DNA from: Gammaproteobacteria bacterium
Lineage (GTDB): Bacteria; Pseudomonadota; Gammaproteobacteria; JAJFKG01
Assembly (NCBI GenBank): GCA_021773335.1
Contig: JAJFKG010000033.1
Span: 1 to 36,800 of the forward strand
Length of the DNA stretch: 36,800 bases
Direction: 5' to 3'
Every line of letters starts with the position of its first letter. Position 1 is the stretch's first letter. The notes below the pieces were generated by a model. It ran no database searches. It saw nothing but the letters and a program-made list of their open reading frames with translations, and was not told the DNA's origin. Below are positions 9,226 to 18,746 of the stretch, piece by piece. The translations under genes and the position numbers were made by a program.

Positions 9226-9254
9226 TTGTTTTTTCGTAGTGAAATGAATATAAT
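9226..9254 (+). promoter_or_regulatory. Predicted sigma-70 promoter of the sdhCDAB operon
   Basis: TTGTTT (9226-9231), a 17-bp spacer and a consensus TATAAT (9249-9254). Transcription would start near 9261, leaving a leader of about 120 nt before the preferred sdhC start. Confidence 0.65.
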
Positions 9255-9382
9255 TCAGCCCGCAATATGGGGTGAAACCACTATTAAAGGTAACGCCAGT
9301 ACCCATTCAAGTGACTCTAGGTGATTTGGTTGAAAAAAAACCAAGTCATAGTAGTTCTAACATTGCTAAGCAAGGACATAAT

Positions 9383-9757
9383 GTGAACAAAAAAAGACCG
9401 GTCAATCTCGACCTACGTACTATTCGTTTTCCATTGCCAGCGATCACATCCATTTTACACCGCATCTCCGGATTCTTATTGTTTTTACTGATCCCGGTTT
9501 TGTTGTGGGCGTTGAGCGCATCGTTGTCGTCAGCCGATAGTTTTGCGGCACTTAAAGAATGTTTTTCTTATCCCATCGCTAAATTTTGCGTGTGGGTTAT
9601 CTTGTCGGCGTTGGCCTATCACCTGGTTGCCGGCATCCGTCATTTACTGATGGATTGCGGCTGGGGTGAAAGTCTCACCGGGGGACGCATGGGTGCTAAG
9701 CTCATCCTCATCGTCAGTGCAATATTGATTATCGCAGTGGGAGTTTGGTTATGGTAG
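9383..9757 (+). CDS. sdhC: Succinate dehydrogenase cytochrome b556 membrane subunit
   Basis: The 124-aa membrane anchor of complex II binds haem b and ubiquinone together with SdhD. Three hydrophobic segments are visible (about residues 30-50, 70-90 and 105-124). The family signatures RPVNLDL...SILHRISG and HLVAGIRHLLMD supply haem/quinone-site residues. I chose the GTG at 9383 because AAGGA lies 6 nt upstream and the product then starts VNKKRPVNLDL, as in other SdhC proteins. An in-frame GTG at 9272 would add 37 residues of uncharacteristic sequence. The 3' end overlaps sdhD by 7 bp, indicating translational coupling. Confidence 0.93.
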   Translation: MNKKRPVNLDLRTIRFPLPAITSILHRISGFLLFLLIPVLLWALSASLSSADSFAALKECFSYPIAKFCVWVILSALAYHLVAGIRHLLMDCGWGESLTGGRMGAKLILIVSAILIIAVGVWLW

Positions 9758-10098
9758 AGAGTGTGTCAAACCTCAGTCGTAGTGGTTTACGTGATTGGTT
9801 ATTGCAGCGTATTACGGCAGTGATTCTCGCAGCTTATGTTATTTTCTTAGCGTTTTATTTTATGTGTCATCCACATGTGGAATATAACATGTGGCAAGAT
9901 TTATTTATGTCGAACTCGGTGCGCATTTTTAGTTTGCTTGCATTGATGAGCTTGATGGTGCATGCGTGGATTGGCGTGTGGACGATCGCGACGGACTATA
10001 TCAACTGTACAATTCTACGCGGTTTATTTGAAATTATTGTTGCCCTGGCACTTATCGTGTGTTTTATCTGGGGCATTACTATTCTTTGGAGTGTGTAA
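9751..10098 (+). CDS. sdhD: Succinate dehydrogenase membrane anchor subunit
   Basis: The 115-aa hydrophobic protein with three transmembrane segments is the second anchor of complex II. The motif LLQRITAVIL and the histidine-containing segment HAWIGVWTIATDY are the SdhD signatures. The ATG at 9751 overlaps the end of sdhC, giving exactly the length of E. coli SdhD; a TTG two codons upstream is less likely. sdhA follows after 3 bp. Confidence 0.93.
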   Translation: MVESVSNLSRSGLRDWLLQRITAVILAAYVIFLAFYFMCHPHVEYNMWQDLFMSNSVRIFSLLALMSLMVHAWIGVWTIATDYINCTILRGLFEIIVALALIVCFIWGITILWSV

Positions 10099-10101
10099 CA
10101 C

Positions 10102-11871
10102 ATGGCGATGGCGACTCATAAATTTGATGCAATCATTATTGGTGCAGGTGGCGCGGGCATGCGTGCGGCTTACCAGCTGGCAAATTCAGGACAACGTGTG
10201 GCGTTACTCTCGAAGGTATTCCCGACGCGATCACATACGGTATCGGCACAAGGCGGTATCACTTGTGCCTTAGGTAATGCGGATCCCGAAGATGATTGGC
10301 GTTGGCATATGTATGATACTGTTAAGGGATCAGATTACTTAGGCGATCAGGACTCAATTGAATATATGTGTATGACTGGTCCTGAAGTCGTTTATGAATT
10401 AGAACACATGGGTTTACCATTTTCGCGAATGGACAATGGTAAAATCTATCAACGTCCGTTCGGTGGACAATCCAAAAACTTTGGTGGTGAACAAGCGGCG
10501 CGTACTTGTGCGGCAGCTGATCGTACGGGGCACGCCTTGTTGCACACGCTTTATCAGAAAAACGTTGAGCATAACACTCACTTCTTCAACGAGTGGTATG
10601 CTGTTGACTTAGTTAAGCGTGCTGATGGCAAAGGTATTGCGGGCGTGATTGCGATTTGTATCGAAACTGGCGAACAAGCCTTTTTTAATGCACATGCCAC
10701 TATCCTTGCGACCGGAGGTGCCGGGCGTATTTTCCAATCCACGACCAATGCCTTAATCAATACGGGTGACGGTATTGGTATGGCATTACGCGCAGGCTTA
10801 CCGGTGCAAGACATGGAAATGTGGCAATTCCACCCTACCGGTATTGCTGGTGCAGGCGTGTTAGTCACGGAAGGTTGTCGTGGCGAAGGCGGTTATCTCA
10901 TCAATAAAGATGGCGAGCGCTTCATGGAGCGTTATGCACCACACGCAAAAGACTTGGCCTCACGCGATGTGGTCGCGCGGGCGATGGCGTTAGAGCTACG
11001 TGCGGGTAAAGGCTTTGATCCAGACGGTATTGATCATGTGAAATTAAAACTCGATCACCTTGGTGCTGATTTAATTAAGTCGCGTTTACCAGGCATTCGT
11101 GAGTTATCAATCACTTTTGCCGGTGTTGATCCGATTACCGCGCCAATCCCGGTGGTTCCAACCTGTCACTACATGATGGGTGGCATGCCGACCAACGTGC
11201 ATGGCCAAGTGCTAATGCAAAACAGAGCAGGCGACGATGAAATTATTGGGGGCCTGTACGCGGTTGGCGAATGTGCGTGCGTCTCTGTACACGGTGCGAA
11301 TCGTCTCGGCGGTAATTCACTCTTAGACTTGGTTGTCTTTGGTCGTTCTGCTGGTTTACACGTTACCGATAGCTTGAAGCAAGGTATGCCCGAACCTTAT
11401 GTGGGCCAAGATGATATTGATGCGGCAATGCAGCGTGTGCAACGCTGGGATAACACGCAAAAAGGTGAAAGCCCACAAGTGATTCGCGATGAATTACATA
11501 AAACGATGCAGAATGATTTTGGAGTTTTCCGTACTGAAGAATTTATGCAAGAAGGATTGAAGAAATTAAAAGGCTTGCGTGAACGTTTGCAACATGCGGC
11601 GCTCAAAGATACCAGCAATGTCTTTAATACCGCACGCATCGAAGCCTTGGAGTTAGATAACTTGATGGCGGTTGCGTATGCCACAGCTTCAACGGCTGTG
11701 CATCGTAAGGAAAGTCGTGGCGCGCATAGCCGTGAAGATTTTCCTAAGCGTGATGATGCAAATTGGTTGAAGCATTTGCTTTACTTCCCCGAAGAGCGTA
11801 TTGCCGATCGCGCTGTGAATATGCAACCAAAAACAGTTGAGCGTTTTGAACCTAAAGAGCGTGTTTATTAA
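10102..11871 (+). CDS. sdhA: Succinate dehydrogenase flavoprotein subunit
   Basis: The 589-aa catalytic subunit oxidises succinate to fumarate and carries covalent FAD. The dinucleotide motif [10 protein letters not shown] is near residue 15. The flavinylated His is in [12 protein letters not shown], near residue 44. The active-site regions include FHPTGI, MERYAP and the [18 protein letters not shown] block. The length equals that of the E. coli protein (588). The ATG start lies 3 bp after sdhD in the sdhCDAB operon, and sdhB follows after about 32 bp with its own ribosome site. Confidence 0.97.
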   Translation: MAMATHKFDAIIIGAGGAGMRAAYQLANSGQRVALLSKVFPTRSHTVSAQGGITCALGNADPEDDWRWHMYDTVKGSDYLGDQDSIEYMCMTGPEVVYELEHMGLPFSRMDNGKIYQRPFGGQSKNFGGEQAARTCAAADRTGHALLHTLYQKNVEHNTHFFNEWYAVDLVKRADGKGIAGVIAICIETGEQAFFNAHATILATGGAGRIFQSTTNALINTGDGIGMALRAGLPVQDMEMWQFHPTGIAGAGVLVTEGCRGEGGYLINKDGERFMERYAPHAKDLASRDVVARAMALELRAGKGFDPDGIDHVKLKLDHLGADLIKSRLPGIRELSITFAGVDPITAPIPVVPTCHYMMGGMPTNVHGQVLMQNRAGDDEIIGGLYAVGECACVSVHGANRLGGNSLLDLVVFGRSAGLHVTDSLKQGMPEPYVGQDDIDAAMQRVQRWDNTQKGESPQVIRDELHKTMQNDFGVFRTEEFMQEGLKKLKGLRERLQHAALKDTSNVFNTARIEALELDNLMAVAYATASTAVHRKESRGAHSREDFPKRDDANWLKHLLYFPEERIADRAVNMQPKTVERFEPKERVY

Positions 11872-11903
11872 GCCAACCATATTGAGAGTAGGAACATAAA
11901 ATC

Positions 11904-12617
11904 ATGGCAACTTATCAATTTTCTATTTATCGCTACAACCCCGATAAAGATACTGAACCGTATATGCAAGATTATAATTTGGATGTCGACGATAGTACGG
12001 ATATTATGTTACTGACTGCATTGTTACGCATCAAAGATGAACAAGATGAAACCTTAGCCTTGCGTCGTTCTTGTCGGGAAGGGGTGTGTGGTTCGGATGG
12101 CATGAACATCAATGGCAAGAATGGATTGGCGTGCATTACCTCACTGTCTTCGTTAAAGATCCATAAAATTGTCGTGCGCCCATTGCCAGGTTTCCCAGTT
12201 GTGCGTGACTTGATTGTTGATATGGAACAGTTCTACCGCCAATATGAGAAAGCGCAACCGTATCTCATGAACGATGAGCCTGTCCCGGCCAAGGAGCGCC
12301 CGCAATCGCCAGAGCAGCGTGCCAAGCTCGATGGCCTGTATGAATGTATTTTGTGTGCCTGCTGTTCCAGTTCTTGCCCGTCGTATTGGTGGAATCCGGA
12401 TAAATTTATGGGACCAGCGGCATTGTTGCAAGCGTATCGCTTTATTGCTGATAGTCGCGATACCGCAACGCGGGATCGCTTACGCCAATTGCATGATCCA
12501 TATAGTGTTTTTCGTTGCCGCAGTATTATGAATTGTGTCGATGTTTGTCCTAAGGGCTTAAATCCAACCAAAGCCATTGGCCATATTCGCGGTGAAATGC
12601 TCAAAGAAGAGACATAA
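11904..12617 (+). CDS. sdhB: Succinate dehydrogenase iron-sulfur subunit
   Basis: The 237-aa electron-transfer subunit carries three Fe-S clusters. The [2Fe-2S] ligands are in CREGVCGSDGMNINGKNGLAC (about residues 56-76; the second Cys set is standard). The [4Fe-4S] and [3Fe-4S] ligands are in CILCACCSSSCP and CRSIMNCVDVCPKGLNP. It transfers electrons from SdhA FADH2 to the quinone site at SdhC/D. The length matches the family (about 238). It is the last sdh gene; a 100-bp gap separates it from sucA. Confidence 0.97.
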   Translation: MATYQFSIYRYNPDKDTEPYMQDYNLDVDDSTDIMLLTALLRIKDEQDETLALRRSCREGVCGSDGMNINGKNGLACITSLSSLKIHKIVVRPLPGFPVVRDLIVDMEQFYRQYEKAQPYLMNDEPVPAKERPQSPEQRAKLDGLYECILCACCSSSCPSYWWNPDKFMGPAALLQAYRFIADSRDTATRDRLRQLHDPYSVFRCRSIMNCVDVCPKGLNPTKAIGHIRGEMLKEET

Positions 12618-12769
12618 TCGTATCCAGGGAAGTTAAACCATAGTCAGTGTTAGTTTTCTGGGCACATTTCTTGCTGTGAGCCCATATATATAGGAATGCT
12701 GTTATTAAAATTGTTGATGTGATTTCTGGTATGGGGTCTGAAATGAAGTCTGAAGTGAATAAGGAAAGC

Positions 12770-15589
12770 ATGTCTAGCATGCGCCTTAGTTCTTACATCT
12801 CTGGCGGTAGTGCTGCTTACCTTGAAGCCTTATATGAAGCGTACTTGCGTGATCCAAAAGCTGTTGCCAAACAATGGCAGGAATGTTTTGCTAATCTACC
12901 AAAGTCTGATGGTGATTCTCATCCGGACGCTGTACACAGTGAAATAACCGAATACTTTCGAGAACATGCACGCCATAAAGGCCATGCCGCGCCCGCGACG
13001 GCAAGCAATATTGATGTACGCCATGCCCATAAGCAAGCGGCAGTGATGCAACTGATTAACGCTTATCGTAGTCATGGTCATCACCGTGCGAAGTTGGATC
13101 CCTTGGGCTTGGCACAGCGCCATGAGGTTGCTGATTTGGAACTAGGTCATCATGGCTTAGAGCATGGTGATTTGGATACACAGTTTGATGCAGGTGATTT
13201 CCTTGGATTGAATGGCGAACGCACCTTGCGAGATATTTACGAGGCGTTGAACCAAACTTATTGTCATTCAATTGGTGTTGAGTACATGCACATCACTAAT
13301 CCACACGAAACCCAGTGGTTAAAGCAACGCATGGAAAGCAATTGTGCGCAGCCGAACTTTAGCCCAGAGGTGAAAAAGCGTATTTTAGAAAAATTGACTG
13401 CAGCAGAAGGCTTAGAAAAATATTTGGGGCGCCGCTTTGTCGGCCAAAAGCGCTTTTCACTGGAAGGCGGCGATAGCTTGATTCCACTGCTGGATGAAGT
13501 CGTACAAAATGCCGGTGAGCAAGGTGTGAAAGAAGTTGTTATCGGTATGGCACATCGTGGTCGCTTGAATGTGTTGATTAATATCTTAGGTAAATCACCT
13601 GAAGAATTATTCCAAGAGTTTGAAGGCAAACACGCCAATGAAGCAATGTCAGGGGATGTGAAATACCACTTAGGTTTTTCGTCTGATGTGAATACCCCCG
13701 GTGGGCATTTGCACTTGGCATTGTCATTCAACCCCTCGCACCTCGAAATTATTAGCCCTGTCGTGGAAGGTTCTGTGCGTGCGCGACAACAGCGTCGTGC
13801 CGATCAAGAGCGTAATCAAGTATTACCAATCATTATTCATGGTGATGCTGCCTTTGCAGGACAAGGGGTGGTGATGGAAACCTTTAATATGTCACAAGCG
13901 CGCGGTTATCGTACTGGTGGCAGTGTACATATCGTGATAAACAATCAAATCGGTTTTACCACGAGCAATCCTTTAGATGCACGTTCCACTTTGTATTGTA
14001 CTGATGTAGCGAAGATGGTGCAGGCGCCTATCTTGCACGTCAATGGCGATGATCCCGAAGCTGTGTTATTTGCGGCAAGTATTGCCTTAGATTTTCGCAT
14101 GACCTTCAATAAAGATGTTGTGATTGATTTAATTTGTTATCGTCGCCATGGCCACAATGAGGCCGATGAACCGGCGGGCACGCAACCGATCATGTATCGC
14201 CAAATCAAAAATCATGCAACGACACGTAAGCTGTATGCCGAGCAACTTGTGAGTGAAAATGTCATCGCTAAAGCTGAGGCAGATGATATGGTCAATGACT
14301 GCCGTGAAACGTTAGATGCAGGCACGCAAGTTGTCGATACGATCGCTGAAGATGAAATTGCTAATCCTTATGCCGTCAATTGGGCGCCGTATCTAGATCG
14401 TAATTGGCAGTCCGCGGCGGATACTAGGTATGATCTCAAAAAACTAAAAGCTTTGGCAACAAAGTTAGAAACTACGCCCGAGGGATTCACCCTGCAAAAA
14501 CAAGTCGCCAATGAAATTAAAAACCGTAGCAAAATGACTGCCGGTGAATCGCCGGTACATTGGGGGTATGCGGAAACGCTTGCTTATGCAACCCTACTGG
14601 TTGAAGGCTATGCCGTGCGTTTGTCGGGCCAAGATAGTGGTCGTGGGACTTTCTCACATCGTCACGCGGTATTACATGAGTTTGATAGTGGTGAATGCTA
14701 TACACCATTAAAACATTTATCAGATGAACAAGCAGACATTACTATTATCGATTCAGTGCTGTCGGAAGAAGCAGTGTTAGGTTTTGAATATGGTTATGCC
14801 ACTGCTGAACCGAACGCATTAGTGATCTGGGAAGCGCAGTTTGGTGATTTTGTTAATGGTGCGCAAGTGGTGATTGATCAGTTCATCAGCTCCGGCGAAC
14901 AAAAATGGGGTCGTCTATGTGGCCTTGCGATGTTCTTGCCACATGGCTATGAAGGGGCAGGGCCAGAGCATTCTTCTGCACGCCTCGAACGCTTTTTACA
15001 GTTATGCGCACAACACAACATGCAAGTGTGTGTGCCAAGTACACCAGCACAAGTCTTCCATATGATTCGTCGTCAAGTCATTCGTCCGTATCGCAATCCT
15101 TTGATCGTCATGACGCCGAAGAGCTTATTACGCCATCCATTAGCGGTGTCCAGCTTAGAAGATATGGCTAATGGTAAATTTCACTTAGTCATACCAGAAA
15201 TGGATAATATCAAGGCGAAACAAGTCAAGCGCATTGTTTTGTGTAGTGGTAAAGTTTACTATGATTTATTAGCGAAGCGTCGTGAAGAAAAATTAAAAGA
15301 TGTTGCAATCATTCGTATTGAGCAATTGTACCCATTCCCAGAAGAACGCTTAAGGCAAGAGCTAGAAAAATACCCGCAGGTTAAACAAGTTATCTGGTGT
15401 CAAGAAGAGCCTATGAACCAAGGTGCTTGGTATTGTACGCAACACCATATGCGTGTGAGTTTGCTTGCAGGGCAAGCGCTCATTTATGCGGGGCGCGAAT
15501 ATTCAGCGTCACCAGCGGCTGGTTATATGTCTTTGCATCAGCAACAACAGCAACAATTAGTGGCTGATGCATTAGGACTGAAGAAATAG
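12770..15589 (+). CDS. sucA: 2-oxoglutarate dehydrogenase E1 component
   Basis: The 939-aa thiamine-diphosphate enzyme decarboxylates 2-oxoglutarate and transfers the succinyl group to SucB lipoate. Conserved blocks include the N-terminal AAYLEALYEAYLRDP helix, GMAHRGRLNVL, the ThDP/Mg motif HGDAAFAGQGVVMET and NNQIGFTTSN. The C-terminal transketolase-like half carries RGTFSHRHAVLHE and CQEEPMNQGAW. I prefer ATG 12770 because AAGGAA ends 3 nt before it and the length is then close to E. coli SucA (933). Upstream in-frame starts at 12719, 12731 or 12743 would add up to 17 residues. It is followed by sucB after about 125 bp containing a weak stem-loop (TCCCT/AGGGA). Confidence 0.95.
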   Translation: MSSMRLSSYISGGSAAYLEALYEAYLRDPKAVAKQWQECFANLPKSDGDSHPDAVHSEITEYFREHARHKGHAAPATASNIDVRHAHKQAAVMQLINAYRSHGHHRAKLDPLGLAQRHEVADLELGHHGLEHGDLDTQFDAGDFLGLNGERTLRDIYEALNQTYCHSIGVEYMHITNPHETQWLKQRMESNCAQPNFSPEVKKRILEKLTAAEGLEKYLGRRFVGQKRFSLEGGDSLIPLLDEVVQNAGEQGVKEVVIGMAHRGRLNVLINILGKSPEELFQEFEGKHANEAMSGDVKYHLGFSSDVNTPGGHLHLALSFNPSHLEIISPVVEGSVRARQQRRADQERNQVLPIIIHGDAAFAGQGVVMETFNMSQARGYRTGGSVHIVINNQIGFTTSNPLDARSTLYCTDVAKMVQAPILHVNGDDPEAVLFAASIALDFRMTFNKDVVIDLICYRRHGHNEADEPAGTQPIMYRQIKNHATTRKLYAEQLVSENVIAKAEADDMVNDCRETLDAGTQVVDTIAEDEIANPYAVNWAPYLDRNWQSAADTRYDLKKLKALATKLETTPEGFTLQKQVANEIKNRSKMTAGESPVHWGYAETLAYATLLVEGYAVRLSGQDSGRGTFSHRHAVLHEFDSGECYTPLKHLSDEQADITIIDSVLSEEAVLGFEYGYATAEPNALVIWEAQFGDFVNGAQVVIDQFISSGEQKWGRLCGLAMFLPHGYEGAGPEHSSARLERFLQLCAQHNMQVCVPSTPAQVFHMIRRQVIRPYRNPLIVMTPKSLLRHPLAVSSLEDMANGKFHLVIPEMDNIKAKQVKRIVLCSGKVYYDLLAKRREEKLKDVAIIRIEQLYPFPEERLRQELEKYPQVKQVIWCQEEPMNQGAWYCTQHHMRVSLLAGQALIYAGREYSASPAAGYMSLHQQQQQQLVADALGLKK

Positions 15590-15715
15590 CTGTGCCCTTG
15601 AGAATCCCTCATCGCATAAGGGAAGGGAGATTTTTCAGGCTGTTTACATGATGACTAAAAGTTTAGTGAGTAGTTACAGAAATAATATTGTATTGTGTAG
15701 TGAGGAACCCATCCA

Positions 15716-16939
15716 ATGTCCATAGAAATTAAAGTCCCTGTTTTACCTGAATCTGTTGCCGATGCCACTATCGTCACGTGGCATAAACAACCCGGCGAAG
15801 CCGTAGAGCGTGATGAAAATCTCGTTGATTTAGAAACCGATAAAGTCGTACTAGAGGTACCTGCTCCGGATAATGGCGTATTGGAAGAAATTCTTAGGCC
15901 GGAAGGCGAGACTGTAATTGCCAACGAAGTGTTAGCAAAATTCACGGCAGGTGCCACTGCTAGTGCTAAATCCGGCGCAGCAGCAACTGCCGAAGCAACA
16001 ACCTCTGATGCACCTACAGGGGCGGAAAGCAATGCTGATTTAACCCCAGTGGTACGCCGTTTGGTTGCCGAACATAACATCGATGTTGCGCGAGTAACAG
16101 GGACAGGTAAAGGTGGCCGTATCACCAAGGCTGACGTGGAAAAGTTTCTACAAGGCCAATCATCACAACCACAACCACAGTCAAGCGCAGCCCCCGCGAT
16201 TGCGCAAGTGCCAGCAGGCATGACCATTACCGGTGGCGAGCGCCCCGAAAAACGTGTACCAATGACGCGTCTGCGTGCACGTATTGCAGAGCGTTTAGTA
16301 CAGGCACAGCATGGTGCTGCGATCCTTACCACATTTAATGAAGTTAATCTGCAAGCGGTGATGAATTTACGCAAAGAGTATAAAGACAAATTTGAAAAGG
16401 CCCACGGTGTGCGCCTCGGTTTTATGTCATTTTTCACCAAAGCTGCAGTAGAAGCCTTAAAACGCTTCCCATTGGTCAATGCTTCTATTGATGACAATGA
16501 TATTATTTACCACGGTTATTATGATATTGGTATGGCGGTATCGACAGAACGTGGTTTGGTCGTGCCAGTCTTGCGTAATGCCGATGTGATGTCGATGGCT
16601 GAAATCGAAAATTCGGTCGTGCAATATGCAGATAAAGCACGTAAGGGCCAACTTACCATCGAAGAAATGACTGGCGGTACGTTTACGATTACCAATGGTG
16701 GCGTGTTTGGTTCTTTGCTTTCAACCCCAATACTTAATCCACCACAAAGTGCGATCCTCGGGTTACATAAGATCGAACAGCGCCCCGTGGTTGAAAACGG
16801 CGAAATCGTGATTCGCCCGATGATGTATCTCGCGCTGTCTTATGACCACCGTATCATTGACGGTAAAGAGTCAGTGCAATTTTTAGTGGCGATTAAAGAG
16901 TTACTCGAAGACCCAGCGCGGCTACTCTTAGAAATCTAA
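15716..16939 (+). CDS. sucB: Dihydrolipoamide succinyltransferase (E2 of 2-OGDH)
   Basis: The 407-aa core of the 2-oxoglutarate dehydrogenase complex moves the succinyl group from lipoate to CoA. The lipoyl domain (residues 1-77) carries the modified lysine Lys43 in DLETDKV. An Ala/Gly/Ser-rich linker follows. The E1/E3-binding domain lies at about 105-143 ([16 protein letters not shown]). A second Gln/Pro/Ser linker leads to the catalytic acyltransferase domain, ending in SYDHRIIDG (His378, Asp382). The length equals the E. coli protein (405). AGGA lies 10 nt before the ATG. The third enzyme (lpd, E3) is not encoded in this window. A large palindromic repeat block follows. Confidence 0.96.
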   Translation: MSIEIKVPVLPESVADATIVTWHKQPGEAVERDENLVDLETDKVVLEVPAPDNGVLEEILRPEGETVIANEVLAKFTAGATASAKSGAAATAEATTSDAPTGAESNADLTPVVRRLVAEHNIDVARVTGTGKGGRITKADVEKFLQGQSSQPQPQSSAAPAIAQVPAGMTITGGERPEKRVPMTRLRARIAERLVQAQHGAAILTTFNEVNLQAVMNLRKEYKDKFEKAHGVRLGFMSFFTKAAVEALKRFPLVNASIDDNDIIYHGYYDIGMAVSTERGLVVPVLRNADVMSMAEIENSVVQYADKARKGQLTIEEMTGGTFTITNGGVFGSLLSTPILNPPQSAILGLHKIEQRPVVENGEIVIRPMMYLALSYDHRIIDGKESVQFLVAIKELLEDPARLLLEI

Positions 16940-16997
16940 ATTTTTACCCCGGCTAAGCACCGTAGGTACGCCACTCGGAGACATTCTCCCAGTGAGT

Positions 16998-17036
16998 GTA
17001 GCCTTGATGCGCGCCTTCGGCGCTTATCAAGGCTAC
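16998..17036. repeat. REP-like palindrome, type B
   Basis: GTAGCCTTGATGCGCGCC...GGCGCTTATCAAGGCTAC is an almost perfect palindrome with GTAG on both strands at its ends. It is the same class as 17178-17212, 17354-17388, 19796-19830 and 19853-19887. Its 3' part merges with the first unit of the 176-bp duplication. Confidence 0.8.
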
Positions 17037-17388
17037 GGCTTCTGCATCAAGCTCAGATGTAGCCCGGATAAGTTGCGCAGCAACGTCATCCGGGAACAGC
17101 AATGGCAAATACCCTCCCCGGATGACGCGCGTGCCGCGCTTATCCGGGCTACGGCTTACGTATGAACAAATGCTGATCCTTGATGCGCCGCTACGCGGCT
17201 TATCAAGGCTACGGCTTCTGCATCAAGCTCAGATGTAGCCCGGATAAGTTGCGTAGCAACGTCATCCGGGGACAGCAATGGCAAACACCCTCCCCGGATG
17301 ACGCGCGTGCCGCGCTTATCCGGGTTACGGCTTACGTATGAACAAATGCTGATCCTTGATGCGCCGCTACGCAGCTTATCAAGGCTAC
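17023..17388. repeat. 176-bp tandem duplication of REP-type palindromes (BIME-like)
   Basis: Unit 1 (17023-17198) and unit 2 (17199-17374) are nearly identical, and a short third start begins at 17375. Each unit holds a type A element in plus orientation (GTAGCCCGG... at 17059-17094 and 17235-17270), a type A element in minus orientation (17117-17152 and 17293-17328), and a type B element (17178-17212 and 17354-17388). Pairs of REPs in opposite orientation joined by short conserved linkers are the layout of bacterial interspersed mosaic elements. The few differences between units point to a fairly recent duplication. Confidence 0.85.
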
Positions 17389-17479
17389 TAGGCTACTAGC
17401 CAGAAAATCTGGCTGATTATTGAACGTATTTGCCGCCCCAAATCTGCCCAACTTCACTGGTACCCACGGCTGTAAATGG

Positions 17480-17485
17480 TATAAT
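17480..17485 (+). promoter_or_regulatory. Predicted promoter (extended -10) for sucCD
   Basis: TATAAT preceded by TGG gives an extended -10 (TGGTATAAT). The -35 is poor, which extended -10 promoters tolerate. The predicted start near 17492 leaves about 88 nt before the sucC ATG. Confidence 0.6.
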
Positions 17486-17487
17486 GC

Positions 17488-17530
17488 CCGCCTTTCTTGA
17501 GGCGAGGTCGGCCACAAGAGCGGTTTTTTT
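17488..17530 (+). terminator. Terminator-like hairpin overlapping the sucC promoter start site
   Basis: Stem: CCGC (17488-17491) pairs with GCGG (17520-17523). TCTTG (17495-17499) pairs with CAAGA (17515-17519). GGC (17501-17503) pairs with GCC (17511-17513), with one A/A mismatch and a 3-nt bulge. Seven T follow at 17524-17530. An alternative small hairpin, CGCCT/AGGCG (17489-17504), uses the same bases. It could stop read-through from sucAB, or attenuate transcripts from the local promoter. Confidence 0.5.
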
Positions 17531-17579
17531 ATCTTATCTAAAGATTTTCGATGAATAATGACACTTGGAGCAAAAATAG

Positions 17580-18746
17580 ATGAATCTTCATGAATATCAA
17601 GCAAAACAAATCTTATCTGAATACGGCTTGCCCGTACCAGCGAGCGAAGTCGCTTATAATGGCGATGAAGCACGCGCTATCGCTGATAAACTCGGCGGCA
17701 GCAAATGGGTGGTGAAAGCGCAAGTCCACGCTGGTGGTCGCGGTAAAGCGGGTGGTGTGCGTCTTGTTTCAAGTAAAGAAGAAGTGATCGCCGCAGCACA
17801 TGACTTATTAGGCAAACGCCTCGTAACCTTCCAAACTGATGAACATGGCCAACCCGTTAATTCATTACTTATCGAAGCTCCTTGTAATATCGACCGTGAA
17901 CTTTATCTTGGTGCCGTTATCGATCGCGCACAACAGCGCATTGTGTTTATGGCATCCACTGAAGGTGGCGTTGACATTGAAAAGATTGCTGAAGAAACCC
18001 CAGAGAAAATTCTCCGAGTGAGTGTTGATCCTGTTGTAGGCGTATTACCTTACCAAGCACGTGAATTTGCGTTTGGCTTAGGTCTTAAAGGCGATCAAGT
18101 GAAGCAATTCACCAAACTATTAAATGGTCTCGGCCAAATGTTCGCAGATAAAGATTTCGCTTTATTAGAAATTAATCCTTTGGTTGTGACCAAAGAAGGC
18201 GATTTACTTTGCTTAGATTGTAAGATCAATCTCGATGACAATGCGCTTTATCGTCAACCTACACTACGCAGCCTGCGCGATACCACACAAGAAGATGAGC
18301 GTGAAAATCGTGCGCGCGATTGGGAGCTCAACTACATTGCGCTCGATGGCGACATCGGTTGCATGGTGAATGGCGCCGGGCTCGCAATGGCGACCATGGA
18401 TTTAGTGAAATTGCACGGCGGTAATCCGGCTAACTTCTTAGATGTTGGTGGTGGCGCAACCAAAGAACGTGTGACTGAAGCCTTCAAAATTATTCTTTCT
18501 GATAGCAATGTCAAAGGCGTGCTCGTCAATATCTTCGGCGGCATCGTACGTTGTGACTTGATTGCTGACGGTATTATTGGTGCTGTAGAAGAAGTCGGCA
18601 TCAATGTCCCGGTGGTTGTGCGTCTTGAAGGTAATAACGCCGATATTGGTGCACAAAAACTCAATGAAAGTAATCTCAACATCATCGCTGCACAAAGTCT
18701 TACGGATGCAGCACAACAAGTCGTTAAAGCGGTAGGGGCAGCATAA
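17580..18746 (+). CDS. sucC: Succinyl-CoA synthetase beta subunit (ADP-forming)
   Basis: The 388-aa subunit has exactly the length of E. coli SucC. It has an ATP-grasp N-terminal half ([46 protein letters not shown]) and a C-terminal CoA-ligase-type half with the [13 protein letters not shown] and [11 protein letters not shown] blocks. With SucD it converts succinyl-CoA to succinate with substrate-level ATP/GTP formation. The ATG is preceded by TGGAG. The stop TAA overlaps the A of the sucD ATG (TAATG), so the two subunits are translationally coupled. Confidence 0.97.
   Translation: MNLHEYQAKQILSEYGLPVPASEVAYNGDEARAIADKLGGSKWVVKAQVHAGGRGKAGGVRLVSSKEEVIAAAHDLLGKRLVTFQTDEHGQPVNSLLIEAPCNIDRELYLGAVIDRAQQRIVFMASTEGGVDIEKIAEETPEKILRVSVDPVVGVLPYQAREFAFGLGLKGDQVKQFTKLLNGLGQMFADKDFALLEINPLVVTKEGDLLCLDCKINLDDNALYRQPTLRSLRDTTQEDERENRARDWELNYIALDGDIGCMVNGAGLAMATMDLVKLHGGNPANFLDVGGGATKERVTEAFKIILSDSNVKGVLVNIFGGIVRCDLIADGIIGAVEEVGINVPVVVRLEGNNADIGAQKLNESNLNIIAAQSLTDAAQQVVKAVGAA

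Larger units (their letters stand above)
16940..17479. other. Non-coding spacer between sucB and sucC filled by REP-like repeats
   Basis: No gene is seen in this stretch. It is occupied by one perfect type B palindrome, a 176-bp tandem duplication and the upstream part of the sucC promoter region, each listed separately. The spacer splits what is a continuous sucABCD operon in many gammaproteobacteria. Confidence 0.8.

Noticed and set aside
15655..16497. 280-codon minus-strand frame opposite sucB
   Set aside because: It lies wholly antisense to a certain gene; its composition (Ala/Ser/Thr/Val) mirrors the sucB linker codons.
17023..17388. CRISPR array
   Set aside because: The period is 176 bp with both repeat and spacer conserved, there are only two units, and no cas genes are near. 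The internal palindromes are REP-like.
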